Part shown: piece by piece, positions 1 to 8,428 of the stretch
How positions within the stretch are numbered: the first letter of the stretch is position 1
Layout of the letters: each line of letters opens with the position of its first letter
DNA from: JAGVYF01 sp041650315
GTDB taxonomy: Archaea; Nanobdellota; Nanobdellia; Woesearchaeales; JAGVYF01
Direction of reading: 5' to 3'
NCBI GenBank assembly: GCA_041650315.1
Contig: JBAZLJ010000003.1
Location: 27,233-91,232 of the forward strand
DNA length: 64,000 nucleotides
Program-made: the position numbers and the translations under genes
The notes under the pieces: model-generated
The model's input: only the letters and a program-made list of their open reading frames with translations
What the model was told of the DNA's origin: nothing
Databases searched by the model: none

Positions 1-33
1 TCAGAACGAATTATTTTATATTTTAGAAAAAGT

Positions 34-924
34 TTAATGTTTTGATTCGATTTCTTGCATGACTAGTATATCTTCAGTTGTCAATTTCTTACCGGTCTTG
101 ATCTTGTCAAGTACGACAGATTCAAGCTCTTTTAGTTTGGAACGTGTACTATTAGCCTTATGAGTATTATCTTTCTCAGTCATTTCGCCGACTTGCTTTT
201 GCAAACTCTCAAGCTCATTCATTTCTTTATGCAGTTCATCATTCAAAGCGACAAACTTCTTTTTAGCTTCAACAAATTTCTCGAAAGCAGCATTCTCCTC
301 AACGCTTATCTTTTTGACTTCCTCAGAAGCGTTAATCAAGCTTTCATGCTTGCCTTGGCTTTCCTTTGCTTTACTCTGGATATCTTTATGCACAGTATCA
401 GACTTTTTCTTCAATTCATCAATCTCTTTAGATAGAGCATTTATTTTCTCCCAGACTCCGCTAACTTTCTTTGCTTCTTCATATCTCGCGCGCAATTCTT
501 TAATCATTTTCATGATTTCAGTCTCTTTGGCGAAAGACATCACTTCGGTCTCGATCTTGTGATCAAGTCTGTCCATCTGTGATTTCAGTTCAGCAGGATC
601 TCCTTTGATATCGTATTTTTTGACAATCTCAGACTTTTCTTGATTAAGTTTCTTGACTTCTTCGATTTTCTGAGTAATTAAAGAATTAACGCTATTTCTT
701 TCTTCTTTTTTATTCTTGACTTCAGAAGTGAAACTATCTCTAGAAGTTTTATCTTGTTTAAGATCTTTAATCAATGCGGAAATCTTTTGATTCAATCTTG
801 TCTTTTCAGTAAACCATTTTTCTTTTTCAGAATTAGCGGCATTGAGCTGATTATGTAACTCTCGTATCTTCCCTTTTTTTTCGTTTAAAGCATCGAATAA
901 CTTGCTTTTTTCACTTTGTTCCAT
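34..924 (-). CDS. Archaeal coiled-coil protein (COG1340-like)
   Basis: A 296-residue protein that is almost entirely charged heptad sequence (Lys/Glu rich, Leu/Ile spaced), with no membrane segment or catalytic motif. The overall pattern, with long coiled coils broken by a short KKYDIKGDPAEL-type turn near residue 103, matches the widespread archaeal coiled-coil family COG1340, whose function is unknown. It lies downstream of the stalk ribosomal operon on the same strand, separated by about 73 bases that hold a hairpin-plus-T-tract terminator, so it is probably transcribed separately. The family call is made from memory of the sequence pattern; a generic coiled coil is the alternative. Confidence 0.75.
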   Translation of the reverse strand: MEQSEKSKLFDALNEKKGKIRELHNQLNAANSEKEKWFTEKTRLNQKISALIKDLKQDKTSRDSFTSEVKNKKEERNSVNSLITQKIEEVKKLNQEKSEIVKKYDIKGDPAELKSQMDRLDHKIETEVMSFAKETEIMKMIKELRARYEEAKKVSGVWEKINALSKEIDELKKKSDTVHKDIQSKAKESQGKHESLINASEEVKKISVEENAAFEKFVEAKKKFVALNDELHKEMNELESLQKQVGEMTEKDNTHKANSTRSKLKELESVVLDKIKTGKKLTTEDILVMQEIESKH

Positions 925-962
925 TTTGAACTCTTGCCGTTGTAGGTTGTCTAAGATATTAG

Positions 963-997
963 ATTAGTAAAAATAAAATAAAAAAGGGCAATGCCCT
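963..997 (-). terminator. Hairpin and T-tract terminator of the stalk operon
   Basis: GGGCA-A-TGCCC (986-996) pairs directly after the P1 stop codon and, on the minus strand, is followed by a long T/A-rich tract beginning TTTTTT. This resembles a bacterial-style intrinsic terminator. Confidence 0.6.
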
Positions 998-1291
998 CTA
1001 GCCAAATAGTGCGCCTAGACCTGCAGCTCCTGCATTGTCTACTTTTTTCTCTTCTTTCTTGGCTTCAACTTTTGGTGCAACTTGTGCAGCTGGAGCGGCT
1101 ACTGGTGCAGCAGCTACTGCTTGTTTCTTGATAGCTTCTTCAATATTTACTCCATCAAGAGCAGCTACTAGTGCTTTCACTTTAGCTTCGTTCACTTGAA
1201 CTTCTGCCGCATGTAGTATCTTTTTAACAGCATCTTCGGTAATTTTTTTGCCGGCTTTGTGCAAGATCATTGCAGCGTATATGTATTCCAT
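998..1291 (-). CDS. rpl12: Ribosomal protein P1 (archaeal L12)
   Basis: The acidic stalk protein that recruits translation factors. At 97 residues it has the archaeal P1 layout: an N-terminal helical dimerisation domain starting MEYIYAAMILHKAGK, a central alanine/proline hinge (AAPVAAPAAQVAP), a charged stretch and the invariant C-terminal GLGALFG factor-binding tail. The hinge is basic/mixed rather than strongly acidic. It is the last gene of the uL1-uL10-P1 operon, 32 bases after uL10, and its minus-strand start is preceded by a good Shine-Dalgarno (AGGAGG, visible as cctcct at 1300-1305). Confidence 0.97.
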   Translation of the reverse strand: MEYIYAAMILHKAGKKITEDAVKKILHAAEVQVNEAKVKALVAALDGVNIEEAIKKQAVAAAPVAAPAAQVAPKVEAKKEEKKVDNAGAAGLGALFG

Positions 1292-1323
1292 TTTAATGAC
1301 CTCCTATTAATGATGATTGTGAT

Positions 1324-2457
1324 TTATTGTGTGTTATGTTTCTTTTTCTCAAGCAATTCATGCGCTGAAGGCACTCTCAGAGCATCTTGCCTTTTCTTCT
1401 CTTCAAGGTCTTGCGCTTTCAGTTCATCTATGTACTTCTCAGCGTTTAGTTCTTCCTTGTTAGAAGGTTCTGGTTCGTCCAAATCAAGCTTATTTTTCTT
1501 GATCTGTTCTATGAGCATGTCAGCTTTTGCTTTATCTTCATCAACTACATGACTATGTCCTGAATTACTCGTTTTTTTTTTAGCTTCCTCAGGGAAGTCA
1601 GGTAAATTGACGGCTTCTTTCAAGCCAAGCATTTCTGCCTCGGCCTTAGCCAAGGAATTTCCAGCAGTTTCGCTGGTTAGTATTTCTCTTTCCAATGCCA
1701 CTGCTTTAGCATCTGAATGAGCTTTGCTAATCATTAGTTCGATGATTTCTTTGATAGGATATCCGATTTCAACAGCCAAGTTAACTGCGCTGACTGCGGC
1801 ATCTGTGATATTCTGTTCATACTCTTTCTCATCGATGTGCAATACTTTTTTATCGAAAATAGTGCCGTTTTCGTATGCTGCGGTCAAATCTAGACCGATT
1901 TCCATAGGATTGATATTGAATCTGATAAGAAGTTCAGCAACTTTCTGCTTGATTACTTCGCCTTCTTTAGCTACAATCTTGTCTTCTTTGACTGCGATCT
2001 TTCCATTCTCTACGCCGGTTTTGATACCAAGCATACCCAATTCTCCGATGATTGGACCTGGAGCGAATGCTGTTGGACCTGCAGGAATGACTAAATCTCT
2101 TGGCGCGATTTGACCAGCTTTAGCTGGTGCGCTTGATTTATTCTTCTGCAGAATTTTATATAGGGTAAAAGGATTATCTTTTGTGAACAATAAAGCAGGC
2201 ATGCCTTTTAGATGTTCGATTAATTTTTCAAGGCCAGGTTTAGAATCTTTAGCTTTGTCGAAAGCGAACTTCATTATTCTACGCTTTGACATCTTTATTA
2301 CTACAGTATCTCTTAGCTGAGCTCTCATCTTCTGCAATTGAGCAGCTGGCAGGTTCTCCATATTGACTGCTGCTATGATTGGATACTCTTTCATCAAGTG
2401 CACGAATTCGTCCACTGTTTTCTTTTTTGAGTCTGCTACTTTAGCCATTTCAATCAC
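1324..2457 (-). CDS. rpl10: Ribosomal protein uL10 (P0)
   Basis: Stalk base protein that binds 23S rRNA and carries P1 dimers. Recognisable archaeal P0 motifs include the N-terminal RNA-binding domain (NMENLPAAQLQKMRAQLR), the GQIAPRDLVIPAGPTAFAPGP insertion region and the P1-binding helices near residues 220-300. The longest reading uses a GTG whose last bases overlap the uL1 stop (GTGA); an ATG three codons later (position 2448) is equally plausible. The C terminus is a charged extension ending KKKHNTQ and lacks the LGALFG-type tail that many archaeal P0 proteins share with P1. The gene is translationally coupled to uL1. Confidence 0.96.
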   Translation of the reverse strand: MIEMAKVADSKKKTVDEFVHLMKEYPIIAAVNMENLPAAQLQKMRAQLRDTVVIKMSKRRIMKFAFDKAKDSKPGLEKLIEHLKGMPALLFTKDNPFTLYKILQKNKSSAPAKAGQIAPRDLVIPAGPTAFAPGPIIGELGMLGIKTGVENGKIAVKEDKIVAKEGEVIKQKVAELLIRFNINPMEIGLDLTAAYENGTIFDKKVLHIDEKEYEQNITDAAVSAVNLAVEIGYPIKEIIELMISKAHSDAKAVALEREILTSETAGNSLAKAEAEMLGLKEAVNLPDFPEEAKKKTSNSGHSHVVDEDKAKADMLIEQIKKNKLDLDEPEPSNKEELNAEKYIDELKAQDLEEKKRQDALRVPSAHELLEKKKHNTQ

Positions 2458-3104
2458 GCAATCCTGACTGGAGTTCCCATAGTCAGTTTTAAGTATACTG
2501 CTCTTACGTTATTAGTATCGTTAGGTAGGTTATGTAGTACTGTATTATAATAAGCCATCGCATTGTCTGCGATCTGTTCGTCAGTCATTTCTTCAGTTCC
2601 GATCAATGCCTGGAGTACAAGTGACTTTTTCCATGCTGCTTTCGCAGTTTTCTGAAGTCTTTCATATAAAGGCTTCATCAAGAACTTAGGCGGTACGACA
2701 CATCCAGCTTTAGGGTTCGGCATCTTCCCTCTTGGACCGAATACTCTACCGAAACTTGTAGCTGCTGCCGGCATGACGTTTGCCTGAGCAACGAAATAAT
2801 CATATTCATCAGAAAGCTTCTTTACAGCTTTTTTGTCTTTTCCATAGATAGCGAATTCATCAGAAACAATGACTTTGTCGCACACTTTAGCTGCTTCTTC
2901 TTTAAGTTCCCCGCCTACGAGTGCGCATACTTTTTTCTTCTTAGGAGTATGAGGTAGAGCTATGAATAGTTCTTTTTGATTTTCAGGTTTCTTTATATCG
3001 ATACCTTTGAGATTAAGAATAAGATCGAAGGCTTGCTTAAAACCGCGCTTCTTTGATTTTCCCCTTATTTCCTTGATTGCTTTTAATACGTCGTTTTTTT
3101 CCAT
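2454..3104 (-). CDS. rpl1: Ribosomal protein uL1
   Basis: A 216-residue large-subunit protein of the L1 stalk, with the family signature around FGRVFGPRGKMPNPKAG and the C-terminal GTP(M)R-like segment. First gene of the operon: a strong Shine-Dalgarno (GTAGGAGG on the minus strand, at about 3114-3121) precedes the ATG. A TATA-like element on the minus strand (CTTTATAAATAAAA, about 3180-3193) would give a leader of about 55 bases. In archaea L1 commonly represses its own mRNA through the leader; that is family knowledge, not shown here. The uL11 gene that often heads this operon is not present in the window. Confidence 0.97.
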   Translation of the reverse strand: MEKNDVLKAIKEIRGKSKKRGFKQAFDLILNLKGIDIKKPENQKELFIALPHTPKKKKVCALVGGELKEEAAKVCDKVIVSDEFAIYGKDKKAVKKLSDEYDYFVAQANVMPAAATSFGRVFGPRGKMPNPKAGCVVPPKFLMKPLYERLQKTAKAAWKKSLVLQALIGTEEMTDEQIADNAMAYYNTVLHNLPNDTNNVRAVYLKLTMGTPVRIA

Positions 3105-3177
3105 AATAACTTCCTCCTACACCCTTGCCGATGACAAGTTAGTAGTCTTGCGGAAACTAGTAACTTCATGGAAAGGC

Positions 3178-3195
3178 GTTTTATTTATAAAGATT
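3178..3195 (-). promoter_or_regulatory. TATA element of the uL1 operon (possibly bidirectional)
   Basis: A CTTTATAAATAAAA element on the minus strand lies about 75 bases before uL1. Read on the plus strand it is also TATA-like (TTATTTATAAAG) and sits 25 bases before the first stem of the structured RNA candidate at 3212, so one element may serve both directions. Confidence 0.5.
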
Positions 3196-3211
3196 GCGGT
3201 TCTGATGGTAT

Positions 3212-3341
3212 GTCCAGAATGATGCCAATGTCCTTACTGAACATACTATTTCTACAAGAACATAGCAGAATTTATTCTGCAGATCTATAGAAAGAAGTAG
3301 ATGTGAGGCGACATTGGCTCACGATAGTGAGCATTCTGGAC
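3212..3341 (+). ncRNA. Structured RNA family A, copy 1
   Basis: A 130-base element closed by GTCCAGAATG (3212-3221) pairing with CATTCTGGAC (3332-3341). Nested inside are GCCAATGTC/GACATTGGC (3224-3232 with 3310-3318), the hairpin GCAGAATTTATTCTGC (3265-3280), ATCTA/TAGAT (3283-3287 with 3298-3302), and a small CTCAC/GTGAG hairpin (3318-3331). A second copy at 21275-21404 keeps the same stems with different bases, while unpaired pieces such as CTGAACATACTA and AAGAAGTAGATGTGA are nearly identical. Plus strand is preferred because the conserved unpaired bases are then A-rich and a TATA-like element lies 25 bases upstream. I do not recognise the family; it is not a C/D-box, RNase P or SRP RNA by inspection. 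Confidence 0.65.
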
Positions 3342-3539
3342 ACGCCCGGTTCTGAAGCTTTATAGTAAATCTATTCCCATCTAGCCGATTATGTTATAAT
3401 TCGGGATTATCATATATGATAGTCTCATTCTCAGTGCTAAGAATAAGACTGGGGCGGAGAATGGCGTTTTCCATACTATATTTTCATAGACAGATATGTT
3501 TAAAAGTTAGGGGATTGAGATATTGCGCTAGGTGATAGT
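3342..3539. other. Intergenic region with GAGACT-type repeat and kinase promoter
   Basis: No gene seen. It contains AGTCTCATTCTCAGT (3421-3435), identical to 16996-17010 in the repeat island, a nearby AGAATAAGACTGGGG stretch, a TATA-like TTTAAAAG at about 3499-3506, and the Shine-Dalgarno GGTGAT just before the kinase ATG. Confidence 0.5.
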
Positions 3540-4091
3540 ATGAAAATTGCATTTATAGGTACTCATGGCATAGGAAAGACTACTTTGGCACACGAATTAT
3601 GTGCAGCGTTAAAGAAAAGACATATCACGACAGAACTTCTTCAGGAAGTGGCAGGCACTTGTCCTCTTCCAATTAATGAAAAGACTGGCAAATCTTCACA
3701 GGAATGGATTCTGACTACTCAATTGCAAAAAGAAATAGAATTAGAATACAGATTAAGTAAGTCTAGTAAACCTGGCGTTCTGGTCTGCGATCGCTCAATA
3801 TTCGACGCTTATGTCTATTCATATAATGCAATGGGTCATGATGAAGTTTGGAAAAATCTAGTGCTCAGCAGGATGCCAACCTATGATCTTCTTTTTAAGG
3901 TATCTATAAATCCCGATTATGGACTTACTGCCGACGGAGTGAGATCAGTTGATTCTATCTTCCAACAGAGCATAGATAAGAAGATGGACGATTTGTTAGA
4001 GCAGTTCAAGATTCCAGTAAAGAAACATATTTCGATTGAGTCAACATTGGAGACAGTATTGGCAATGTATAGGGGAATCTCCGCAAAATAA
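3540..4091 (+). CDS. P-loop nucleoside/NadR-like kinase
   Basis: A 183-residue soluble ATPase with an N-terminal Walker A, GTHGIGKT at residues 7-14, and a DRS motif near residue 84 of the kind that contacts the sugar or base in deoxynucleoside and nicotinamide-riboside kinases. Length and fold pattern fit the AAA_28/NadR-like kinase group, which phosphorylates small nucleoside-like substrates; the actual substrate cannot be read from the sequence. The ATG follows GGTGAT by three bases, a convincing Shine-Dalgarno. The MnmC-like gene follows after 27 bases, so the two may be co-transcribed. Confidence 0.75.
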   Translation: MKIAFIGTHGIGKTTLAHELCAALKKRHITTELLQEVAGTCPLPINEKTGKSSQEWILTTQLQKEIELEYRLSKSSKPGVLVCDRSIFDAYVYSYNAMGHDEVWKNLVLSRMPTYDLLFKVSINPDYGLTADGVRSVDSIFQQSIDKKMDDLLEQFKIPVKKHISIESTLETVLAMYRGISAK

Positions 4092-4118
4092 TTAAATCAA
4101 AGACTATCTCGTCGACTG

Positions 4119-4763
4119 ATGGAGAAAGTAATAACTAAAGATTCATCAGTCACATTTTATTCTGAAAAATATAAAGAGACTTATAGATCCATTTCTGGCG
4201 CAGAAGAAGAATCAGTAAAGAAATTTGTAGAGCCTGCAAAAGTCGCAGAAAAGGCAAAATCCGGCAGAATAGATATCCTCGATGTATGTTTTGGTCTCGG
4301 CTATAATTCAGCAGCAGCTATCGACGCTGCGTTGAAGTCAAATCCCAATTGCAAAGTCTCAGTCCTAGGACTAGAGAATGATACTGAGATTATCAGCAAG
4401 ATAGAGGAAGTGAATCCTTCATTTCAATCGTATAAAATCATAAAGAAATTGATCAAGATGCATGAAATTTCTGAGAAAAACATTCACATAAAATTAATAA
4501 TAGGCGATGCTAGGAATACAATCAAACAATTGAATACAAAGTTCAACGTGATATTCCACGATCCATTTTCGCCGAAAGCATGTCCTGAACTATGGACAGA
4601 GGAATTCTTTAAGGATATAGCAAAAGTATCTCAGCCAGGCACGATTCTAACTACTTATTCATGCGCAAGGATTGTAAGAGATAACTTGAATAAAGCAGGA
4701 TTTAATACAGAAGACGGGCCATGCATAGGTCGGAAAGCTCCGTCAACTATTGCATATTTCTGA
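4119..4763 (+). CDS. MnmC-like SAM-dependent methyltransferase
   Basis: A 214-residue protein resembling the methyltransferase domain of MnmC (Methyltransf_30/DUF752), which in bacteria methylates an aminomethyl group on the wobble uridine of tRNA. Seen: the SAM-binding loop DVCFGLGYNSAA near residues 54-65, an acidic residue ending the next strand (GLEND), and the active-site signature DPFSPKACPELW followed by TTYSCARIVRDNLNKAGF. It lacks the FAD oxidase half of bacterial MnmC, as expected for archaeal stand-alone homologs. A tRNA-modification role is inferred from the family; the substrate is unproven. Confidence 0.82.
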   Translation: MEKVITKDSSVTFYSEKYKETYRSISGAEEESVKKFVEPAKVAEKAKSGRIDILDVCFGLGYNSAAAIDAALKSNPNCKVSVLGLENDTEIISKIEEVNPSFQSYKIIKKLIKMHEISEKNIHIKLIIGDARNTIKQLNTKFNVIFHDPFSPKACPELWTEEFFKDIAKVSQPGTILTTYSCARIVRDNLNKAGFNTEDGPCIGRKAPSTIAYF

Positions 4764-4773
4764 TTAAGTTAGT

Positions 4774-4800
4774 AAAAAAAGGGGCTACGGCCCCTACCTC
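4774..4800. terminator. Bidirectional hairpin terminator
   Basis: GGGGC-TACG-GCCCC (4781-4794). On the minus strand it is followed immediately by seven Ts (4774-4780); on the plus strand a T-run starts six bases later. It can end the methyltransferase gene and a minus-strand RNA arriving from about 5135. Confidence 0.6.
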
Positions 4801-5135
4801 TTTTTTCCTCAAGAAAAATTTGGCGGTATGCGCTGGTGGTTGTGGCCCCCAGGCAAGGGTGGTGGTAAGGTAATTCCGAGCAGGATAGCCAAGTTGCAAG
4901 TAGGTTTGGTCAACCCTATCAGCCCACATAATTTTCCTTCTGCATTTATGGGGCATATCATCATTTTACCTCTTTTTACGCCAAATATAGACATTGTTTC
5001 TAGTATGCCAAAAATGTAAAAAGGACTCCTTGAGTGTGAGGGGGTGGTTTTCCAGAACAACTATAAGGAGTCCCTAAAGACGCTGATGGTACAAGACCCT
5101 TAACCTTGATTAAGGATCCAATTTATGGTTACTAA
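4781..5135 (-). ncRNA. Candidate structured noncoding RNA, about 350 nt
   Basis: A gene-free stretch with the signs of a minus-strand RNA: a TATA-like element (ATTTATATACTT on the minus strand, about 5155-5166), long-range complementary arms ATTTGGCG/CGCCAAAT (4818-4825 with 4980-4987), a hairpin closed by GGACTCCTT/AAGGAGTCC (about 5023-5073), a small hairpin CCTTAA/TTAAGG near 5098-5115, and a strong T-tract terminator at 4774-4794. Its GC content is higher than the AT-rich flanks, as expected for a folded RNA. Reading frames here (63-83 codons) look unlike proteins. The size would fit RNase P or SRP RNA, but I could not find the diagnostic conserved motifs of either, so it is left unnamed. 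Confidence 0.4.
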
Positions 5136-5346
5136 TAGAGATTATAGTTAAACAAGTATATAAATGTTACCTTTTTGTATACTGGTATAAGTAATATACA
5201 CATATTAGCCTTAATCATATAGAAAATAGTGATATTTTAATATAAAAGCAATATTTAGAATTGTTAATAGATTATTTAGCAAAATTAACAATAATAGTCA
5301 AAATTTAATCAAAATTGACCGAATTTAATCAAAATTATTAATAAAA
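5136..5346. other. AT-rich leader region of polB
   Basis: No gene seen. Very AT-rich with several TCAAAATT-type repeats just before polB (about 5298-5335) and TATA-like sequences near 5155-5166. Confidence 0.4.
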
Positions 5347-7803
5347 ATGAAAAAAATACACTTTTACCCTATAGATATAAGCTATCAGTTAGTAAATGAT
5401 ATATCCAAATTTTATATCTATGGCAGAACAGAAGAAGGCGAACAAATATGCGCGATTGATCAGACGTTCAAACCTTATTTCTTGGTAGAGCTGAAGGACA
5501 ACAATATGATAGAATCAGCGAAACAAGATTTTTTACATCTGTCTATCCCGGAAGCACAAATTATAGATGTGCAATTAGGGGAAAAGATAATCTCTAACGA
5601 GGATAGAAAGCTTTTGAAAGTATTCACAAAGCTTCCAAACCAGATTCCAGACGCAGCTAAATTTTTTCAAGCATTGCATCAGGTAAAGGCGGTATACGAA
5701 CACGACATAAAGTTCGTGACACGATATCTCATTGATAACAAAATCATTCCATTAGTGTTAATAGAAGTCAAGGGCGAATATATCGAAGACAAAAATGTAA
5801 AATCAAGAGTGCCTTGTTTTGAAGTAAATGAAATCAGGCAAGCTAAAGATGAAATCAAATCATTGACAGAACCAAAAGTATTGGCGCTTGACATTGAGAC
5901 ATACAATCCGTCCGGTAAGATATTCGCGCCAGAGAAAGATCCGATTATCATGCTCAGTCTGTACGGGAATGATCTAAAAAAAGTCATCACCTACAAAAAG
6001 TTCAAGCACAAATTGGATTATATTGAATTTGTTAAAGATGAAAAGGAATTGCTACAAAGATTCAAGGAATTAATCATCGAATACGCCCCAGATATAATCA
6101 CTGGCTACAATTCAGACAATTTTGATTTACCATACATTAACACGAGGGCGAGGCTTAGTGGAGTAGAACTAGACTTAGGATTAGATTATTCATATCTAAA
6201 AACAGATGCCCGTTCTGAAGAAGCAAGAATTACAGGAATCGCGCACATAGACCTACTGAATTTTATTCGACGAATCATGGGCAGGACATTAAAGTCAGAT
6301 TTCTTCACATTGAGCGAAGTATCAAAAGAGCTTCTTAATGATGATAAGGTAGATATTGAGATTAGTGATATGTTCAAAGCATGGGAAGATAATAAAGGTC
6401 TAGAAAAATATGTAGAATACAATCTGAAAGATTCAGAACTTGCATACAGATTATTCCAGAAAGTCTATCCAAATATGCTGGAATTAATTAAAATAGTCGG
6501 TCTTCCGATATTTGAATTGTCAAGGACAAGCCATTCACAGTTGGTAGAGAATTACGCAATAAGGCAGACTACTAACCATAACGAGATTATTCCAAGCAGA
6601 CCATCGTATCATGAAAAAGAAGAAAGAAGCATGACTTCATATCAGGGCGGTTCTGTATTTCAGCCGAAAGCAGGGCTTTACAAGGATATTGCAGTTGTTG
6701 ATTTCAGAAGTTTTTGGCCTTCATTGATAGTATCGCATAACATAGGTCCATCCACGATAGATTGTGATTGCTGTGAAAAATCTAAATTGAAGATAGAGGT
6801 AGAGGGTAGGCAGTTCCATTTCTGCGAGAAGCATAGAGGATTTGTTCCAGACATATTGAAGGAGCTTATCCAGAAGAGGGCAGAAGTGAAAAGAAAACTG
6901 AAAGAGAATAAGAAGGATGTATTATTGAGCGCAAGATCCCAGGCGCTTAAGGATTTATCGAACGCATTCTATGGTTACCTAGGTTTTTCATCAGCTAGAT
7001 GGTATGATGTGAATTGTTCAAAATCAATAACTGCATTTGGTCGCAAATATATACAAGAAGTGATGGATAAAGCGATGAAGAAAGATTTCGGCATTGTATA
7101 TAGCGATACAGATTCCGTTTTCCTAGAAATGAAAGGCAAAACATTGGATCAAGTCAAAGAATTTGTGAATAATATTAACAAGGATCTCCTGGAGAATATG
7201 GAACTTGAGTTGGATGAATACTACCCAGCTGCATTATTCGTATCGATGAAATCAGCAGAGGGTGGCGCAAAGAAACGTTATGCCTTATTGACAAAAGACC
7301 ATGAACTGAAAATCAAAGGCTTTGAAAGCGTCAGAAGAAATACTTCACCAATATCAAAAGAGGTCCAGGAGACAATACTCAAACTAATTTTAGCGGATAA
7401 TGCGCCGAAGAAAGCATTGGATTATCTCAAGAAAGAGATAGATGATCTCAGGAAGAAGAAAATAAAGAAAGAAAGATTGATAATGACTACTCAGCTTCAA
7501 AAACCAATTGAGGAGTATGATTCAGTCATGCCGCATGTAGCGGTTGCTAAAAGGATGGTTGAGCAAGGTTATGAGATGAATCCCGGATCAGTTATCCAAT
7601 TCATAATCACGAAAGGTACAGGGAAGATCAGCGAGAGAGCAAGATTGCCGAAAGAAACAAATGAAGGCGATTATGATCCCGAGTATTATATTAACAATCA
7701 GATTATTCCTGCAGTAGAGAAGATATTCGAAGCTTTGGGATATAATCTTGAAGAGATTCTCACCGCCAAAAGTCAGAGTTCGCTTAGTGCTTTTCTAAAA
7801 TAA
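5347..7803 (+). CDS. polB: Family-B DNA polymerase (replicative, proofreading)
   Basis: An 818-residue archaeal PolB. The 3'-5' exonuclease motifs are intact: Exo I DIETYN (D182, E184), Exo II NSDNFD (D260) and Exo III YNLKD (Y358, D362). Polymerase motif A is DFRSFWPSL (D452), motif B is K535 to NAFYG (539-543) and motif C is YSDTDS (D587, D589), so both activities should be functional. After motif A there is a Cys-rich insertion (DCDCC, then FCEKH), common in archaeal enzymes. The C terminus ends QSSLSAFLK, a PIP-box-like peptide for the sliding clamp (Q810, L813, F816). Odd point: the usual SLYP of motif A is SFWP, placing Trp457 at the steric-gate position normally held by Tyr. Confidence 0.97.
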   Translation: MKKIHFYPIDISYQLVNDISKFYIYGRTEEGEQICAIDQTFKPYFLVELKDNNMIESAKQDFLHLSIPEAQIIDVQLGEKIISNEDRKLLKVFTKLPNQIPDAAKFFQALHQVKAVYEHDIKFVTRYLIDNKIIPLVLIEVKGEYIEDKNVKSRVPCFEVNEIRQAKDEIKSLTEPKVLALDIETYNPSGKIFAPEKDPIIMLSLYGNDLKKVITYKKFKHKLDYIEFVKDEKELLQRFKELIIEYAPDIITGYNSDNFDLPYINTRARLSGVELDLGLDYSYLKTDARSEEARITGIAHIDLLNFIRRIMGRTLKSDFFTLSEVSKELLNDDKVDIEISDMFKAWEDNKGLEKYVEYNLKDSELAYRLFQKVYPNMLELIKIVGLPIFELSRTSHSQLVENYAIRQTTNHNEIIPSRPSYHEKEERSMTSYQGGSVFQPKAGLYKDIAVVDFRSFWPSLIVSHNIGPSTIDCDCCEKSKLKIEVEGRQFHFCEKHRGFVPDILKELIQKRAEVKRKLKENKKDVLLSARSQALKDLSNAFYGYLGFSSARWYDVNCSKSITAFGRKYIQEVMDKAMKKDFGIVYSDTDSVFLEMKGKTLDQVKEFVNNINKDLLENMELELDEYYPAALFVSMKSAEGGAKKRYALLTKDHELKIKGFESVRRNTSPISKEVQETILKLILADNAPKKALDYLKKEIDDLRKKKIKKERLIMTTQLQKPIEEYDSVMPHVAVAKRMVEQGYEMNPGSVIQFIITKGTGKISERARLPKETNEGDYDPEYYINNQIIPAVEKIFEALGYNLEEILTAKSQSSLSAFLK

Positions 7804-7876
7804 GTTAATTGCAATAATAATCCTTAAATAACTCTAAACTATCCCATTATCAAGGGGTTGATATCAAGGTGATAGA

Positions 7877-8428
7877 TTGGCAGTAGATTCTGAGCTGGAA
7901 GCATTAAAGCAAGTTTTGAAGAAGACTTTTGAGAACATAAAAGAAGATATTTCTACTAATAAGGCAGATGCAACAGTGAACTCTAGAGAGATAGAGCGTT
8001 TACACGAATACAATCGTAAGCTGGAAATGCAGTTGATGCAGCAGAGCGAGACAATTAAAGCGATGCAAATAGAATTATCTAAACTGAATGAATCTGCACT
8101 TAACCAAGCGCAACAAACACAACAGGCGCAACAAGTAATAATTCAACAAGTTAAACCTGTAGAGAACGGATTAGATGCCCAAATTCTTAGGAAAGTGGAT
8201 CGCAATAGAAAATCATTAGTGAAAAAGAAGATAATAGCAATAGCTTCATCACAAGAATTGACTCTTCCAGAACTTAAGGATATAGTAGTAGACGAGCAAA
8301 ATCTATGCTCAAAAGCTTCTTTTTATAGGTATTTTGAAGATTTGAAGGTAAAAGGTCATTTAAGTACTATATCCATAGATGATTCTGAAATAGTAGTATG
8401 TAAGAAGCTTGAGACTAGTCTCAGATAG
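7877..8428 (+). CDS. Coiled-coil / winged-helix DNA-binding protein (paralog 1)
   Basis: A 183-residue protein with three parts: an N-terminal LKKTFENIKED motif (residues 14-24), a coiled coil with a Gln-rich stretch (about residues 80-95), and a C-terminal helix-turn-helix region containing VVDEQNLCSKASFYR. The same C-terminal motif occurs, 13 of 15 residues identical, in the protein at 17178-17909, and the N-terminal motif occurs in four proteins of this window. It starts at TTG, supported by the Shine-Dalgarno GGTGAT four bases upstream. A TATA-like CCTTAAATAA lies near 7820. The gene is directly followed by a GAGACT repeat array, which begins within its last codons. A DNA-binding role is inferred from the fold. 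Confidence 0.75.
   Translation: MAVDSELEALKQVLKKTFENIKEDISTNKADATVNSREIERLHEYNRKLEMQLMQQSETIKAMQIELSKLNESALNQAQQTQQAQQVIIQQVKPVENGLDAQILRKVDRNRKSLVKKKIIAIASSQELTLPELKDIVVDEQNLCSKASFYRYFEDLKVKGHLSTISIDDSEIVVCKKLETSLR

Noticed and set aside
3212..3341. C/D-box guide RNA
   Set aside because: CTGA and GATG-like words occur but not in the C-D'-C'-D order and spacing, and the long nested stems do not fit that class.
4809..5060. Small reading frames on both strands (63-83 codons)
   Set aside because: They overlap one another and the paired arms of the noncoding RNA candidate; no family resemblance.
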